Below, piece by piece: positions 26,571-35,374 of a stretch of DNA of 64,000 nucleotides. A model generated the notes under the pieces. It worked only from the letters and a program-made list of their open reading frames with translations. It made no database searches and was not told the origin of the DNA. The DNA comes from Rhodobacterales bacterium 32-67-9 (lineage in GTDB: Bacteria > Pseudomonadota > Alphaproteobacteria > Rhodobacterales > Rhodobacteraceae): contig NCEA01000006.1 of NCBI GenBank assembly GCA_002280515.1, positions 1-64,000 of the forward strand, in the 5' to 3' direction. Position numbers and translations under genes: made by a program. Position 1 is the stretch's first letter. Every line of letters begins with the position of its first letter.

Positions 26571-27041
26571 ATGGCCGAGAAATCAGACCCCAACTACAAG
26601 GTGATCGCCGAGAACCGCCGCGCGCGGTTCGACTACTTCATCGAGAGCGATCTCGAGGTCGGCATCGTGCTGGCCGGGTCCGAGGTCAAGTCGCTCCGCA
26701 CCGGGCAGTCGAACATCGCCGACAGCTACGCCTCGGTCGAGGGTGGGGAACTCTGGCTGATCAACGGCTACATCGCGCCCTACAAGCAGGCCGGGGTCTT
26801 CGGCCACGAGGAACGGCAACGGCGCAAGCTTCTGGTGTCCAAACGGGAACTGGCACGCCTCTGGCAAGCGGTCGGGCGCGAGGGCATGACGCTGGTGCCG
26901 CTTGTCATGTATTTCAATCACAAGGGCCGGGTGAAGCTGAAGATCGGCATCGCCAAGGGCAAGAAGACCGCCGACAAGCGCGCGACGGAAGCGAAGCGCG
27001 ACTGGAATCGCCAGAAGGAACGCCTGCTCAAGCAAGGCTGA
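26571..27041 (+). CDS. smpB: SsrA-binding protein SmpB
   Basis: 156 residues, normal for the family. SmpB carries tmRNA into stalled ribosomes for trans-translation. Diagnostic sequence: [37 protein letters not shown], the OB-fold strand [10 protein letters not shown], and the C-terminal tail [15 protein letters not shown] that enters the decoding centre. The start at 26571 is the only ATG consistent with the family. The tmRNA gene itself (ssrA) is not in this window as far as I can see. Confidence 0.96.
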   Translation: MAEKSDPNYKVIAENRRARFDYFIESDLEVGIVLAGSEVKSLRTGQSNIADSYASVEGGELWLINGYIAPYKQAGVFGHEERQRRKLLVSKRELARLWQAVGREGMTLVPLVMYFNHKGRVKLKIGIAKGKKTADKRATEAKRDWNRQKERLLKQG

Positions 27042-27179
27042 CGCATCGTCAGCCGTGACCGGCGACACTCCACGATTGTCGCAGATTCGCGAACATGAGA
27101 CACTCCGCCGCAACTGACGGCAGGGGGCCGGGTCGTCGGGGCAGGACCATAGCGGCTCGACAGGAAGGAACTTGGGTAA

Positions 27180-27461
27180 ATGGAACAGCTGATCATCAGC
27201 CTCATTTCGGGCGCTGCCGGCGGCAATATTGTTGGTAAGATCCTGAAAAATCTCGATCTGGGGCCCCTTGGCAACTCCATCGCCGGCATTGTCGGCGGCG
27301 GTCTCGGCCAGCAGATCCTCGGCGGATTGCTGAGCGGCGGTGGCGACGCGGCGGCGGGTCTCGACATCGGCGCGATCATCTCTTCAGTCGCGTCGGGCGG
27401 TGTCGGCGGCGGCGTCGTCATGGCGATCGTCGGCGTGCTGAAGAGCATGATGGCCAAGTAA
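27180..27461 (+). CDS. Small glycine-rich hydrophobic protein of unknown function
   Basis: 93 residues with about 30 per cent glycine and alternating hydrophobic runs (IISLISGAAGGNIVGKIL, SIAGIVGGGLGQQILGGLL, GGVGGGVVMAIVGVL). The GxxxG pattern recalls glycine-zipper membrane or pore-forming proteins. It has no signal peptide or cysteine. A GGAAGG element lies 11 bases before the ATG, and a near-perfect terminator follows immediately, so it is a self-contained gene. I know no function; a toxin-like or membrane-structural role would be guesswork. Confidence 0.65.
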   Translation: MEQLIISLISGAAGGNIVGKILKNLDLGPLGNSIAGIVGGGLGQQILGGLLSGGGDAAAGLDIGAIISSVASGGVGGGVVMAIVGVLKSMMAK

Positions 27462-27467
27462 TCGGGC

Positions 27468-27497
27468 GCGCGGGACGGCCACAGGGCCGTCCCGCGC
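27468..27497 (+). terminator. Strong hairpin terminator after the glycine-rich protein gene
   Basis: GCGCGGGACGGCC and GGCCGTCCCGCGC form a perfect 13-bp stem with the loop ACAG, beginning 7 bp past the stop. No T run follows. It separates the small gene from sseA. Confidence 0.7.
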
Positions 27498-27562
27498 CTC
27501 CAAGCGACTTGCACCAGCCCGCCCGCGCCGGTTATTGCAGACGAGGCAGGAAAGGGACGGTC

Positions 27563-28414
27563 ATGGCGCTTGACGATCCGAAAACTCTCGTCTCAACCGA
27601 ATGGCTGGAAAGCCATCTGAAGGATCCCGATCTGCGGATCCTCGATGCATCCTGGTATCTGCCCGACATGGGCAGGGACGCCCGGTCGGACTACGCGTCC
27701 GCGCACATTCCTGGCGCCCGCTTCTTCGATCTCGACGAGATCAGCGACCAACGCTCGGGCCTGCCGCACATGGCGCCGCCGTCGGAAAAGTTCGTCAGCC
27801 GGATGCGGGCGATGGGTGTCGGCGATGGCCATCAGGTCGTGGTCTACGACGGGGCCGGCCTTTTCTCGGCGGCGCGGGTCTGGTGGACGTTCCGCCTGAT
27901 GGGCAAGACCGATGTCGCGGTGCTCGACGGCGGTTTCGCCAAATGGCAGGCCGAGGGGCGCCCGGTCGAGGACATGCCGCCAGTCCTGCGCGACCGGCAC
28001 ATCACGGTCAGCCGCCAGGCGCATCTGGTGCGGGATGTGACCCAGGTCGCCGCCGCGTCAAAACTCGGCGATCACGAGATCATCGACGCCCGCAGCCCCG
28101 GCCGCTTCACCGGGGCCGAGTCGGAGCCGCGCGCCGGACTGCGCCAGGGACATATCCCGAACTCGAAGAACGTGCATTACCAGACGCTTCTGAACGCCGA
28201 CGGAACAATGAAGGCGCCCGACGGACTGCGCGCGGCGTTTGCGTCGGCCGGGGTGGACCTCACGAAACCCGCGATCACAACCTGCGGCTCCGGCGTCACG
28301 GCGGCGATCCTCAACCTCGCGCTCGAACGGATCGGCAAGCTCGACCACTCGCTTTACGACGGGTCCTGGGCGGAATGGGGCATGTACAACGATCTAAAGG
28401 TCGCGAAGGGATAG
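27563..28414 (+). CDS. sseA: 3-mercaptopyruvate/thiosulfate sulfurtransferase
   Basis: 283 residues from the ATG at 27563 (AGGAAAGGGA upstream). Two rhodanese domains are present: an inactive N-terminal one (about 7-130, with DASWYLPDMGRDA and GARFFDLDEISD) and a catalytic one (about 160-280) in which Cys241 sits in the loop CGSGVTA. The CGSGVT loop is typical of 3-mercaptopyruvate sulfurtransferases. It lies 8 bp upstream of an aromatic aminotransferase gene, consistent with a role in sulfur amino-acid breakdown where a transaminase supplies the keto acid. Confidence 0.92.
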   Translation: MALDDPKTLVSTEWLESHLKDPDLRILDASWYLPDMGRDARSDYASAHIPGARFFDLDEISDQRSGLPHMAPPSEKFVSRMRAMGVGDGHQVVVYDGAGLFSAARVWWTFRLMGKTDVAVLDGGFAKWQAEGRPVEDMPPVLRDRHITVSRQAHLVRDVTQVAAASKLGDHEIIDARSPGRFTGAESEPRAGLRQGHIPNSKNVHYQTLLNADGTMKAPDGLRAAFASAGVDLTKPAITTCGSGVTAAILNLALERIGKLDHSLYDGSWAEWGMYNDLKVAKG

Positions 28415-28422
28415 GAGCGCCG

Positions 28423-29604
28423 ATGTTCGCCAACCTCAAATCGCAGCCGGCCGACAAGATCCTGCAACTGATGGGCCAGTACAAGGCCGACCCGCGCGCC
28501 GACAAGATCGACCTCGGCGTCGGCGTCTACAAGGACGCGACCGGCCTCACCCCGGTGATGCGCGCGGTGAAGGCCGCCGAACGGCAGCTTTGGGAAACCG
28601 AGACGACGAAGACCTATACCGGCCTCGCGGGCGACCCGGAGTTCAACGCGGCTCTCGCGGCACTGGTCCTGGGCGACGCGCTCGCGGCGGAACGGCTTTC
28701 TTCGGTTGCCACACCGGGCGGCACCGGCGCGGTGCGGCAGGGGTTCGAACTGATCCGCATGGCCGCGCCGGAAGCGCGCGTCTGGGTGTCAGATCCGACC
28801 TGGCCCAACCACCTGTCGATCCTGAACTACCTCCACATCCCGGTGGAGCCCTACCGATACTTCGACGCCGACAGCCGCGCGGTCGATTTCGCCGCGATGA
28901 TGGCCGATCTCGCGGCCACCAAACCAGGCGACGTGGTCCTTCTGCACGGCTGCTGCCACAATCCGACCGGGGCGAACCTGACGCTGCCGGAATGGGCCGA
29001 GGTCGCGGCGCTGCTGGAAAGGACCGGCGCCGTGCCGATGGTCGACATCGCCTACCAGGGCTTCGGCGACGGGCTCGACGCCGACGCGGCCGGGGTGCGG
29101 CTGATCGCGTCCCGCCTGCCCGAGGTGCTGATCGCTGCCTCCTGCTCGAAGAATTTCGGCATCTACCGCGAACGCACCGGGGCGCTGATCGCGCTTTCCG
29201 ATCCGGCGAAGCGCGAGGTGACGCAAGGCACGCTGGCCTTCCTCAACCGGCAGAACTACTCCTTCCCGCCCGATCACGGTGCCCGGCTGGTGACGATGAT
29301 CCTGAACGACCCCGCGCTCCGCGCCGACTGGCAGGAGGAACTGGAGGCGGTGCGGCTCGGGATGCTCGCCTTGCGCGAACACCTGGCGGCGGAGTTGCGG
29401 CAGCTTTCCGGTTCCGACCGCTTCGGCTTCCTCGCCCAGCATCGCGGCATGTTCTCCCGCCTCGGCGCCACGCCCGAACAGGTGGAGCGGCTGAAGCGCG
29501 AACATGGCATCTACATGGTCGGCGATTCGCGCCTCAACATCGCCGGGCTGAACGCGGCCACGGTACCGGTTCTCGCCCGCGCCATCCTCGCCGTCGGTAT
29601 CTGA
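28423..29604 (+). CDS. tyrB: Aromatic/aspartate aminotransferase (class I, PLP-dependent)
   Basis: 393 residues; the ATG at 28423 is 8 bp after the sseA stop with GGAG upstream. It is a fold-type I aminotransferase of the AspC/TyrB group: LGVGVYKDATG, the N of HGCCHNPTGAN, D208 and Y211 in VDIAYQGFGDG, the PLP lysine K243 in SCSKNFGIYRER, and the C-terminal arginine in GDSRLNIAG. It transfers amino groups between aromatic amino acids or aspartate and 2-oxoglutarate. The fit to TyrB rather than AspC is likely but not certain. It is probably co-transcribed with sseA. Confidence 0.9.
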   Translation: MFANLKSQPADKILQLMGQYKADPRADKIDLGVGVYKDATGLTPVMRAVKAAERQLWETETTKTYTGLAGDPEFNAALAALVLGDALAAERLSSVATPGGTGAVRQGFELIRMAAPEARVWVSDPTWPNHLSILNYLHIPVEPYRYFDADSRAVDFAAMMADLAATKPGDVVLLHGCCHNPTGANLTLPEWAEVAALLERTGAVPMVDIAYQGFGDGLDADAAGVRLIASRLPEVLIAASCSKNFGIYRERTGALIALSDPAKREVTQGTLAFLNRQNYSFPPDHGARLVTMILNDPALRADWQEELEAVRLGMLALREHLAAELRQLSGSDRFGFLAQHRGMFSRLGATPEQVERLKREHGIYMVGDSRLNIAGLNAATVPVLARAILAVGI

Positions 29605-29666
29605 CCCGGATCGGGAAAAGGGGGCTGTCTGCCCCCCTCTGCGCCTGACGGCGCATTCACCCCCGA

Positions 29667-29718
29667 GGATATTTCGGCCAAATGGAAGCCACTGGATTTC
29701 CACTTGGACCAAATATCC
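29667..29718. repeat. Long imperfect inverted repeat of the AAATATCC family
   Basis: GGATATTTCGGCCAAATGGAA (29667-29687) is nearly the reverse complement of TTCCACTTGGACCAAATATCC (29698-29718). It sits between the convergent tyrB and amtB genes and can fold from either strand, so it probably acts as a bidirectional terminator. The AAATATCC core followed by a CG-rich stretch recurs after the genes ending at 41554 and 58977. Confidence 0.65.
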
Positions 29719-29730
29719 CCGCCGGAGGCA

Positions 29731-29750
29731 GGGCCGCGGGAGCGCGGCCC
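29731..29750. repeat. GC-rich hairpin in the tyrB-amtB gap
   Basis: GGGCCGCG and CGCGGCCC form a perfect 8-bp stem with the loop GGAG. It is the second of three structures in the 240-bp gap between convergent genes. Confidence 0.5.
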
Positions 29751-29799
29751 CCGCCGAGCCGGGGCTCGAAGCCCCCCGAGGCGGTCCTCGCCCAAGGGA

Positions 29800-29824
29800 A
29801 AAGGCGGGACAGGATCCCGCCTTT
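29800..29824 (-). terminator. Terminator of amtB
   Basis: AAAGGCGGGA and TCCCGCCTTT pair perfectly over 10 bp with a 5-base loop, 20 bp beyond the amtB stop. On the minus strand the stem runs into TTTTCCC, so it looks like an intrinsic terminator for glnK-amtB. Confidence 0.75.
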
Positions 29825-29844
29825 CCGCCATCGCTCATGTGCCC

Positions 29845-31179
29845 TCAGGCGTGATAGGCGCTTTCGCCGTGCGCCGTAAGGTCAAGACCCTGACGCTCGT
29901 CGTCGGTCGCGACCCGGAGGCCGGTGATCGCCTTCGTGACGTAGATCAGAATCGCGGACCCGATGCCCGACCAGAGCAGCGTGATGATCACGGCCTTGAT
30001 CTGGATCGTCACCTGGCTGGCGATGGCGAAGTCCTCGGCACCCGTCCCGCCGAGACCGGGCGCGGTGAGGATGCCGGTCGCGATCGCGCCAAAGATACCG
30101 CCGATGCCGTGCACGCCGAAGACGTCGAGGCTGTCGTCATAACCGAACTTCGATTTGACCGTCGTGACGAAGAGGTAGCAGAGCGGCGAGACGGCGAGGC
30201 CGAGGACGATCGCGCCGACCGGCCCGATGGTGCCGCAGGCCGGGGTGACGGCGACGAGGCCGGCGACCATGCCCGAGGCGGCGCCTAGGCCGGAGGCCTT
30301 GCCGCGCGTGACCGTCTCGATGAGCGCCCAGCTCACGATCGCGCCGGCGGTCGCCACGAAGGTGTTCATCATGGCAAGGGTCGCCCCCGCAGTCGCCTCG
30401 AGATTGGAGCCGGCGTTGAAGCCGAACCAGCCGACCCACAGCATCGCCGCGCCGACCATCGTCAGCGTCATCGAATGCGGCGCCATGTTGTCGCGGCCGA
30501 AGCCGACCCGCGGCCCGAGGACGAGCGCCCAGACCAGCGCCGCGATACCGGCGTTGATATGGACGACCGTGCCGCCGGCGAAGTCGATCGCGCCCATGTT
30601 GAAGATGAGCCCCGCGCCGTCCCAGACCATGTGGGCGACCGGGAAATAGATGAACGTGACCCAGAGGACCGAGAAGAGCAGCACCGCCGAGAATTTCGCC
30701 CGTTCGGCGAAGGCGCCGATGATGAGGCCCGGAGTGATCGCGGCGAATGTCATCTGGAAGGCGATGAAGACATATTCCGGCAGCACGACGCCGTCCGAGA
30801 ACGTCGCCGCCGTCGTCTCGGGGGTCACCCCCGCCAGGAAGAGCTTGCCCATCCCGCCCCAATAGGGCGAGGTGCCGCCGCCGAAGGCGAAGGAGTAGCC
30901 GTAAAGGACCCAGACGATCATCACCACGGCGGCAATCATCGTGCACTGCATGAGAACCGACAGCATGTTCTTCGACCGGACGAGCCCGCCGTAGAACAGC
31001 GCCAGCCCGGGGATCGTCATGAACAGGACGAGAAGCGAGGATGTCATCATCCACGCGACGTCGCCCTTGTCGATGATCGGCGCAACTTCGGCTGCCACAT
31101 CCGCCGCCGTCTCCTGCGCGAGCGCCGGCAGGCCGGTGGCAAGGGCCGCGAGGCCCGCCCATCCCAGTATCTTCGTCAT
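29845..31179 (-). CDS. amtB: Ammonium transporter AmtB
   Basis: 444 residues. Two ATGs lie close together (31185 and 31179); GGGGG is correctly spaced only for 31179. A signal sequence (MTKILGWAGLAALATGLPALAQ) precedes eleven transmembrane helices. Family residues are clear: FYGGLVRSKN, the Phe-gate region, DFAGGTVVHINAGIAALV with the first pore histidine, and FGVHGIGGIFGAIATG with the second. It conducts ammonium into the cell when nitrogen is scarce. It lies 26 bp after glnK, the standard pairing in which GlnK plugs the channel when nitrogen is plentiful. Confidence 0.97.
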   Translation of the reverse strand: MTKILGWAGLAALATGLPALAQETAADVAAEVAPIIDKGDVAWMMTSSLLVLFMTIPGLALFYGGLVRSKNMLSVLMQCTMIAAVVMIVWVLYGYSFAFGGGTSPYWGGMGKLFLAGVTPETTAATFSDGVVLPEYVFIAFQMTFAAITPGLIIGAFAERAKFSAVLLFSVLWVTFIYFPVAHMVWDGAGLIFNMGAIDFAGGTVVHINAGIAALVWALVLGPRVGFGRDNMAPHSMTLTMVGAAMLWVGWFGFNAGSNLEATAGATLAMMNTFVATAGAIVSWALIETVTRGKASGLGAASGMVAGLVAVTPACGTIGPVGAIVLGLAVSPLCYLFVTTVKSKFGYDDSLDVFGVHGIGGIFGAIATGILTAPGLGGTGAEDFAIASQVTIQIKAVIITLLWSGIGSAILIYVTKAITGLRVATDDERQGLDLTAHGESAYHA

Positions 31180-31205
31180 TGTCATCCCCCGATTGATTGT
31201 CCCGC

Positions 31206-31544
31206 TCACAGCGCGTCCTCCCCGGTCTCTCCGGTCCGGACCCGCAAAACCTGCTGAAGATCGAGCGCGAAGATCTTGCCGTCGCCGATCTTGCCGGTCG
31301 TGGCGACCTTCGCGATCGTCTCGATGACCTCGTCGGCGAGCGTGTTGCTCACCGCGATCTCGAGCTTGACCTTCGGCACGAAATTGACCGCGTATTCGGC
31401 GCCGCGATAGATCTCGGTATGCCCGGATTGCGTACCGAACCCCTTGATTTCACTTACCATCATGCCCCTGACCCCGATCGCGGTCAGCGCTTCGCGCACC
31501 TCGTCGAGCTTGTAGGGCTTGATCGCCGCTATGATGTATTTCAC
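31206..31544 (-). CDS. glnK: Nitrogen regulatory PII protein GlnK
   Basis: 112 residues, the exact family length, from a GTG at 31544 with GAGG 8 bases upstream. It is a PII trimer subunit that binds ATP/ADP and 2-oxoglutarate. The T-loop has the uridylylation Tyr51 (YRGAEYAVNFVPK), the B-loop reads TGKIGDGKIF, and the C-terminal VRTGETGEDAL is characteristic. It precedes amtB on the same strand. No in-frame ATG gives the correct N terminus, so the GTG start is a confident choice. Confidence 0.96.
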   Translation of the reverse strand: MKYIIAAIKPYKLDEVREALTAIGVRGMMVSEIKGFGTQSGHTEIYRGAEYAVNFVPKVKLEIAVSNTLADEVIETIAKVATTGKIGDGKIFALDLQQVLRVRTGETGEDAL

Positions 31545-31662
31545 GTCCCGATCCTCGCTTGGTTGATCAGCCTCGCCTGGCGCGGCCTCGGGGAGAAGGG
31601 GAGACGCTGCAGCGCAGCATAGCAAGCGGATGGCGGGGTATTCGCCGGGCGATTCAGAAAGA

Positions 31663-31681
31663 AGTGCACAATATTTGCACT
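31663..31681. promoter_or_regulatory. Palindrome between glnK and the class A PBP gene
   Basis: AGTGCA-CAATATT-TGCACT is a perfect 6-bp inverted repeat with a 7-base centre, 119 bp upstream of the glnK start in an AT-richer patch of the 259-bp divergent gap. It could be an operator. Its half sites are oriented opposite to the usual NtrC pattern, so I do not assign it to NtrC. Confidence 0.4.
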
Positions 31682-31803
31682 CTTTTGAGCTTTCGCCTGT
31701 TTTTTGGTCGCTGCGCGAAGTGAAACGTGATCCGCATTGGCTCCACATTCCCGTGGCAAGCCTGTATTGTCGGAAAAAACGGGCAGTCATCGGATCAGAA
31801 CGC

Positions 31804-33993
31804 ATGAAGGAATCGGGCGGCAGAAAGACCCCGCTGGTCGCGGAACGGCGCTACGCGGCAAAGCCGGCGCCGAAGCCGAAAGCCGCGCGCAAGCCGAAGA
31901 CGACAAGGCGGCGCACGGCCGCGCGCAAGGCATCGTGGCCGGTGCGGCTCATCACCGGGGTTTTCCGGCTGATCTGGCGCGTGATCTGGGGCGTCGGCTG
32001 GCGTCTCGGCGCGATGACCGCCATCGTCCTCGGCCTTGCCACGTTCTACTTCTACGCCCAGTTGCCCCCGCTTGAGACGCTGATCGACGCGCGCACCAAG
32101 GGGTCGGTGACGATGCTCGACCGCGACGGTCAGGTCTATGCCTGGCGCGGCGAGACCTTCGGTGGCCAGATCACCGCCGATACCGTCTCTCCGCATCTGA
32201 AGAACGCCATCGTCGCGACCGAGGACAAGCGGTTCTACCGCCATTTCGGCATCAGCCCGCGCGGTATCGCCAGCGCGATCAAGATCAACCTGTCGGAAGG
32301 GCGCGGCCCCCTGGAGGGCAATGGCGGATCGACCATCACCCAGCAGGTGGCGAAGCTCATCTGCCTCGGCGTGCCCTATGACCCTGCGCAGTGGAAGAGC
32401 GAGGCGGATTACGAGTCCGACTGCCGCGTCTCGTCGAAATGGCGCAAGCTGAAGGAAGTGCCCTTCTCTTTCGCGATGGAGGCGAAATATGGCAAGGACA
32501 GCGTCCTCACCCTCTATCTCAACCGTGCCTATCTCGGTGCCGGCGCGCGCGGGTTCGAAGCGGCGAGCCAGCGCTATTTCGGCAAGTCGGCCAATGAGGT
32601 GACGCCGGCCGAAGCGGCGATGCTCGCCGGCCTCCTGAAAGCGCCGACCCGCTACGCGCCGACCGCGAACCTCGGGCGGGCGCAGGAACGGGCCGAGGTG
32701 GTGCTGGGCCTGATGTACGACCAGGGCTATCTGACGGACGCGCAATATGCCGACGCAAAGGCCAATCCCGCGCGGCTGTCGCCGGCGGCCGAGGCGCGCG
32801 CCGGCGGCTATTTCGCCGACTGGGTGATGGAATCGGGACCGGCCTTCCTGACCGAGGACACGACCGAGGACGTGATCATCCGCACGACGCTCGATCAGGA
32901 CATCCAGAAGAAGGCGGAAGACGCGCTCGACTACGTGTTCGAGACCAAGGTCAAGGAAGGGTCGAACGTGCAGGCTGCGATCGTGGTGATGTCGGCCGAT
33001 GGCGCGGTCAGGGCGATGGTCGGCGGCCGCAAGAGCCAGGTCAACGGCGCCTTCAACCGGGCGACGCAGGCGCTGCGCCAGACCGGATCGACCTTCAAGC
33101 CCTTCGTCTATGCTGCGGCGCTCGACATGGGCTACACGATGAATTCGGTGGTCGAGGACGCGCCGCTGACGCTTTACGTCAAGGGGTCCGGCGAATGGTC
33201 GCCGAAGAACTACACGCCCGAGTTCCGGGGGTTCATCACCCTGACCGAGGCGCTGACGAATTCGGTCAACACCGCGACCGTGCGGATAAGCCAGGCGGTC
33301 GGGCTCGAGGCGGTGCGCAAGGTCGCGGCGGATTTCGGGCTGCAATCCGAACTGGCGCAAGGCCCGGCCATAGCGCTCGGCGCCTCCGGCGCGACGCTGC
33401 TCGACATGACCGGCGCCTATGCCGGCATCCTCAACGGCGGCTCGTCGGTTCATCCCTACGGGCTGGTCGAACTGCGCATCCAGGGCGACGACACCGCCCT
33501 CATCGGTCAGGAAGGCGGCATGGGAGAGCGCGTGATCTCGCAGGATGCGGCACGCCAGCTCACCTATATGATGACCCAGGTGGTCGAACGCGGCACTGGC
33601 CAGAGGGCGCGGCTCGACGGGCGCCAGGTGGCCGGAAAGACCGGCACGACCTCGGACTACCGCGATGCATGGTTCATCGGCTTCACCGGCGACTATGTGA
33701 CCGGGGTCTGGATGGGCAACGACGACAACAAGCCCTTGACCGGCGTCACTGGCGGCGGACTGCCGGCGGAGATCTGGCACGAGGTCATGGCGCGGGTCGA
33801 GGCCGACATCCCGCCGACGCCGCTGCCGATGATCCGGCCGGACCAGGTGCCCGCCCCGGCCTGGCCTGGGCAGCGCTACGAAGCCGGTGGGCAAGGGGTG
33901 CCGGGGACGCAACCGCAGCAGCCGGCTCAACAGGCCCCGGCCGATCAGACGATCCTCGATATTCTCGGTGCAATACTCGGCCGCCGGAACTGA
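31804..33993 (+). CDS. Class A penicillin-binding protein (bifunctional transglycosylase/transpeptidase, PBP1A family)
   Basis: 729 residues from the ATG at 31804. A very basic cytoplasmic tail (residues 7-45, repeated KPKAARKPK-type sequence) precedes one membrane anchor at about 65-88. The GT51 domain carries the catalytic Glu in IVATEDKRFYRHFG, GNGGSTITQQVAK and PAEAAMLAGLLKAPT. The transpeptidase domain has STFK (in TGSTFKPF), SVN (TNSVNTA) and KTGTT, all intact. It polymerises and crosslinks peptidoglycan in the periplasm. The C-terminal 60 residues are Pro/Gln-rich and disordered. It is divergent from glnK and convergent with mlaC. Confidence 0.93.
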   Translation: MKESGGRKTPLVAERRYAAKPAPKPKAARKPKTTRRRTAARKASWPVRLITGVFRLIWRVIWGVGWRLGAMTAIVLGLATFYFYAQLPPLETLIDARTKGSVTMLDRDGQVYAWRGETFGGQITADTVSPHLKNAIVATEDKRFYRHFGISPRGIASAIKINLSEGRGPLEGNGGSTITQQVAKLICLGVPYDPAQWKSEADYESDCRVSSKWRKLKEVPFSFAMEAKYGKDSVLTLYLNRAYLGAGARGFEAASQRYFGKSANEVTPAEAAMLAGLLKAPTRYAPTANLGRAQERAEVVLGLMYDQGYLTDAQYADAKANPARLSPAAEARAGGYFADWVMESGPAFLTEDTTEDVIIRTTLDQDIQKKAEDALDYVFETKVKEGSNVQAAIVVMSADGAVRAMVGGRKSQVNGAFNRATQALRQTGSTFKPFVYAAALDMGYTMNSVVEDAPLTLYVKGSGEWSPKNYTPEFRGFITLTEALTNSVNTATVRISQAVGLEAVRKVAADFGLQSELAQGPAIALGASGATLLDMTGAYAGILNGGSSVHPYGLVELRIQGDDTALIGQEGGMGERVISQDAARQLTYMMTQVVERGTGQRARLDGRQVAGKTGTTSDYRDAWFIGFTGDYVTGVWMGNDDNKPLTGVTGGGLPAEIWHEVMARVEADIPPTPLPMIRPDQVPAPAWPGQRYEAGGQGVPGTQPQQPAQQAPADQTILDILGAILGRRN

Positions 33994-34026
33994 GATGCCA
34001 GCGGCCACATGGCGCAATGACGCGCG

Positions 34027-34632
34027 TCAGCCGGCCTTTCGCAGGTCGGCTGTGAGCGCCGCGATATCGCCGCGGCGCCGGTCCAGCATCGCCCCGATCT
34101 CGGTGCGCTCGGCCGCGAGCATGTTCACGCCTTCGATGATGATGTTGAAGAAGAGGTTCTTGCCCGACTTGTCGAAGACGTGCCAGCGGACCTCGAACGG
34201 CGCCCAGCCCGGCATGTTCGCAACCGAGATCACCTCGTAGAAACTCTTCAGCGGTCGGGCGTCAGTCACGACGATCGTGCTGCCGATGAACTCACGGAAA
34301 CGCCGTCCGTACTTGCGCGAGATATAGCCCTGGAACGCCTTCACGTAGGCGTTCATCACCGACGCGCTCGCGCCGCGCCCCGCCGGGCCGAGCGCGCTTT
34401 GCGCGATGTAGCGCACATCGGCATAGCGCACGAAGATCGCCTCGAAGGACTTGAACATCGCGGCTTCGGACGTGCCCGAATTGATCACCCCGTTGACTTC
34501 GCCGATGGCCCGGTCGATCAGCGCCCGCGCTTCGGCGACATTCAGCGCCGTGGCCGCGCCCGGCACGGCCACCAGGGCGAAGCCTGCGGGAAGCGCCGCG
34601 AGCACCTGGCGACGAGAAAGCTTACTGGCCAT
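34027..34632 (-). CDS. mlaC: MlaC-like phospholipid-shuttling periplasmic protein
   Basis: 201 residues with an N-terminal signal (SRRQVLAALPAGFALVAVPG), whose twin Arg may direct Tat export. The rest is an MlaC/Ttg2D domain: ADVRYIAQSALGP, YVKAFQGYISRKYGRRF and FNIIIEGVNMLAAERTE. MlaC carries phospholipid between the outer-membrane MlaA complex and the inner-membrane MlaFEDB ABC complex. It overlaps the end of mlaA by 11 bp. The mlaFED genes are not in this window. Confidence 0.9.
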   Translation of the reverse strand: MASKLSRRQVLAALPAGFALVAVPGAATALNVAEARALIDRAIGEVNGVINSGTSEAAMFKSFEAIFVRYADVRYIAQSALGPAGRGASASVMNAYVKAFQGYISRKYGRRFREFIGSTIVVTDARPLKSFYEVISVANMPGWAPFEVRWHVFDKSGKNLFFNIIIEGVNMLAAERTEIGAMLDRRRGDIAALTADLRKAG

Positions 34633-35374
34633 AGGGGTCCTCGTACGGGTCGAACACCTCGGCTTCGATGCCGAGTTCGAAGTGGCGGTTTTGCAGATAG
34701 AGAAGTCTCATCTGCGCGTAGCTGTCCGCGCTTCCATATAGGATGGAGTCGATCGCATCGCCATAGCGCTGCCGATCTGCCACCTTGCCGCCAAGCTTGA
34801 TTGCCGCAACGTAATATTCCTCGGGCTCCTGGAAGACCCCGCTCATCGGGTCGATAACAAAATCGACGATCTTTCCGACAAGATCGCGCTCCGTCGTCGG
34901 CCCCGCGACCGGAACGACGAGGAAGGCGCCCTCGGGCGCACCCCAGACGTGCAGCGTCTCGCCAAAGTCGGTGTCGTCTTCGAAAAGACCGATCGCCGTG
35001 GCGGGGTCGAAGATCCCGCCGATGCCCACGGTCGTGTTGACCACGAAGCGGGCGGCGTTCTGCACCGCCGGACCGGGCCGGGCCTGCAACAGGCTGTTCA
35101 CCACCGCCGAGGGCATGCCGAGATTGCCCGAGACGTTCGACAGCCCTTCGGCCACGGGCTTGGGCAGAAACGGCTTCCGGTCTGGCTTTCCTCCGCCGAG
35201 CATACGGTCGATGGCGACGTTCTCAGCATGAACCGCGCGGTTTTGTTCTTCGAACGGATCGTTGAATTCCGCCCCCGGTTCGGGCGTCGAACAGGCGCCA
35301 AGCGCGAGTGTTGCCAGAAGAAATACCGCCGAAGCCTGCCCGTGCAATGAACTCGCCAATGGATTTCTAATCAT
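34622..35374 (-). CDS. mlaA: MlaA/VacJ outer-membrane lipoprotein
   Basis: 250 residues from the ATG at 35374; a TTG at 35395 is less likely. A lipoprotein signal with lipobox LGAC puts Cys at about residue 28. The MlaA family shows DPFEEQNRAVHAENVAIDR, RFVVNTTVGIGGIFDPA and ETLHVWGAPEGAFLVVP. With OmpC-type porins, MlaA removes phospholipids from the outer leaflet of the outer membrane. Coupled with mlaC just downstream. Confidence 0.93.
   Translation of the reverse strand: MIRNPLASSLHGQASAVFLLATLALGACSTPEPGAEFNDPFEEQNRAVHAENVAIDRMLGGGKPDRKPFLPKPVAEGLSNVSGNLGMPSAVVNSLLQARPGPAVQNAARFVVNTTVGIGGIFDPATAIGLFEDDTDFGETLHVWGAPEGAFLVVPVAGPTTERDLVGKIVDFVIDPMSGVFQEPEEYYVAAIKLGGKVADRQRYGDAIDSILYGSADSYAQMRLLYLQNRHFELGIEAEVFDPYEDPYGQ

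Noticed and set aside
31575..31660. Sigma54 promoter for glnK
   Set aside because: A GG-N10-GC pair exists in CCGGCGAATACCCCGCC, but the TGGC and TTGC boxes are missing.
31663..31681. NtrC-binding site upstream of glnK
   Set aside because: The NtrC half sites should read TGCAC...GTGCA; here the arms are in the opposite orientation (GTGCA...TGCAC), so I list it only as a palindrome.
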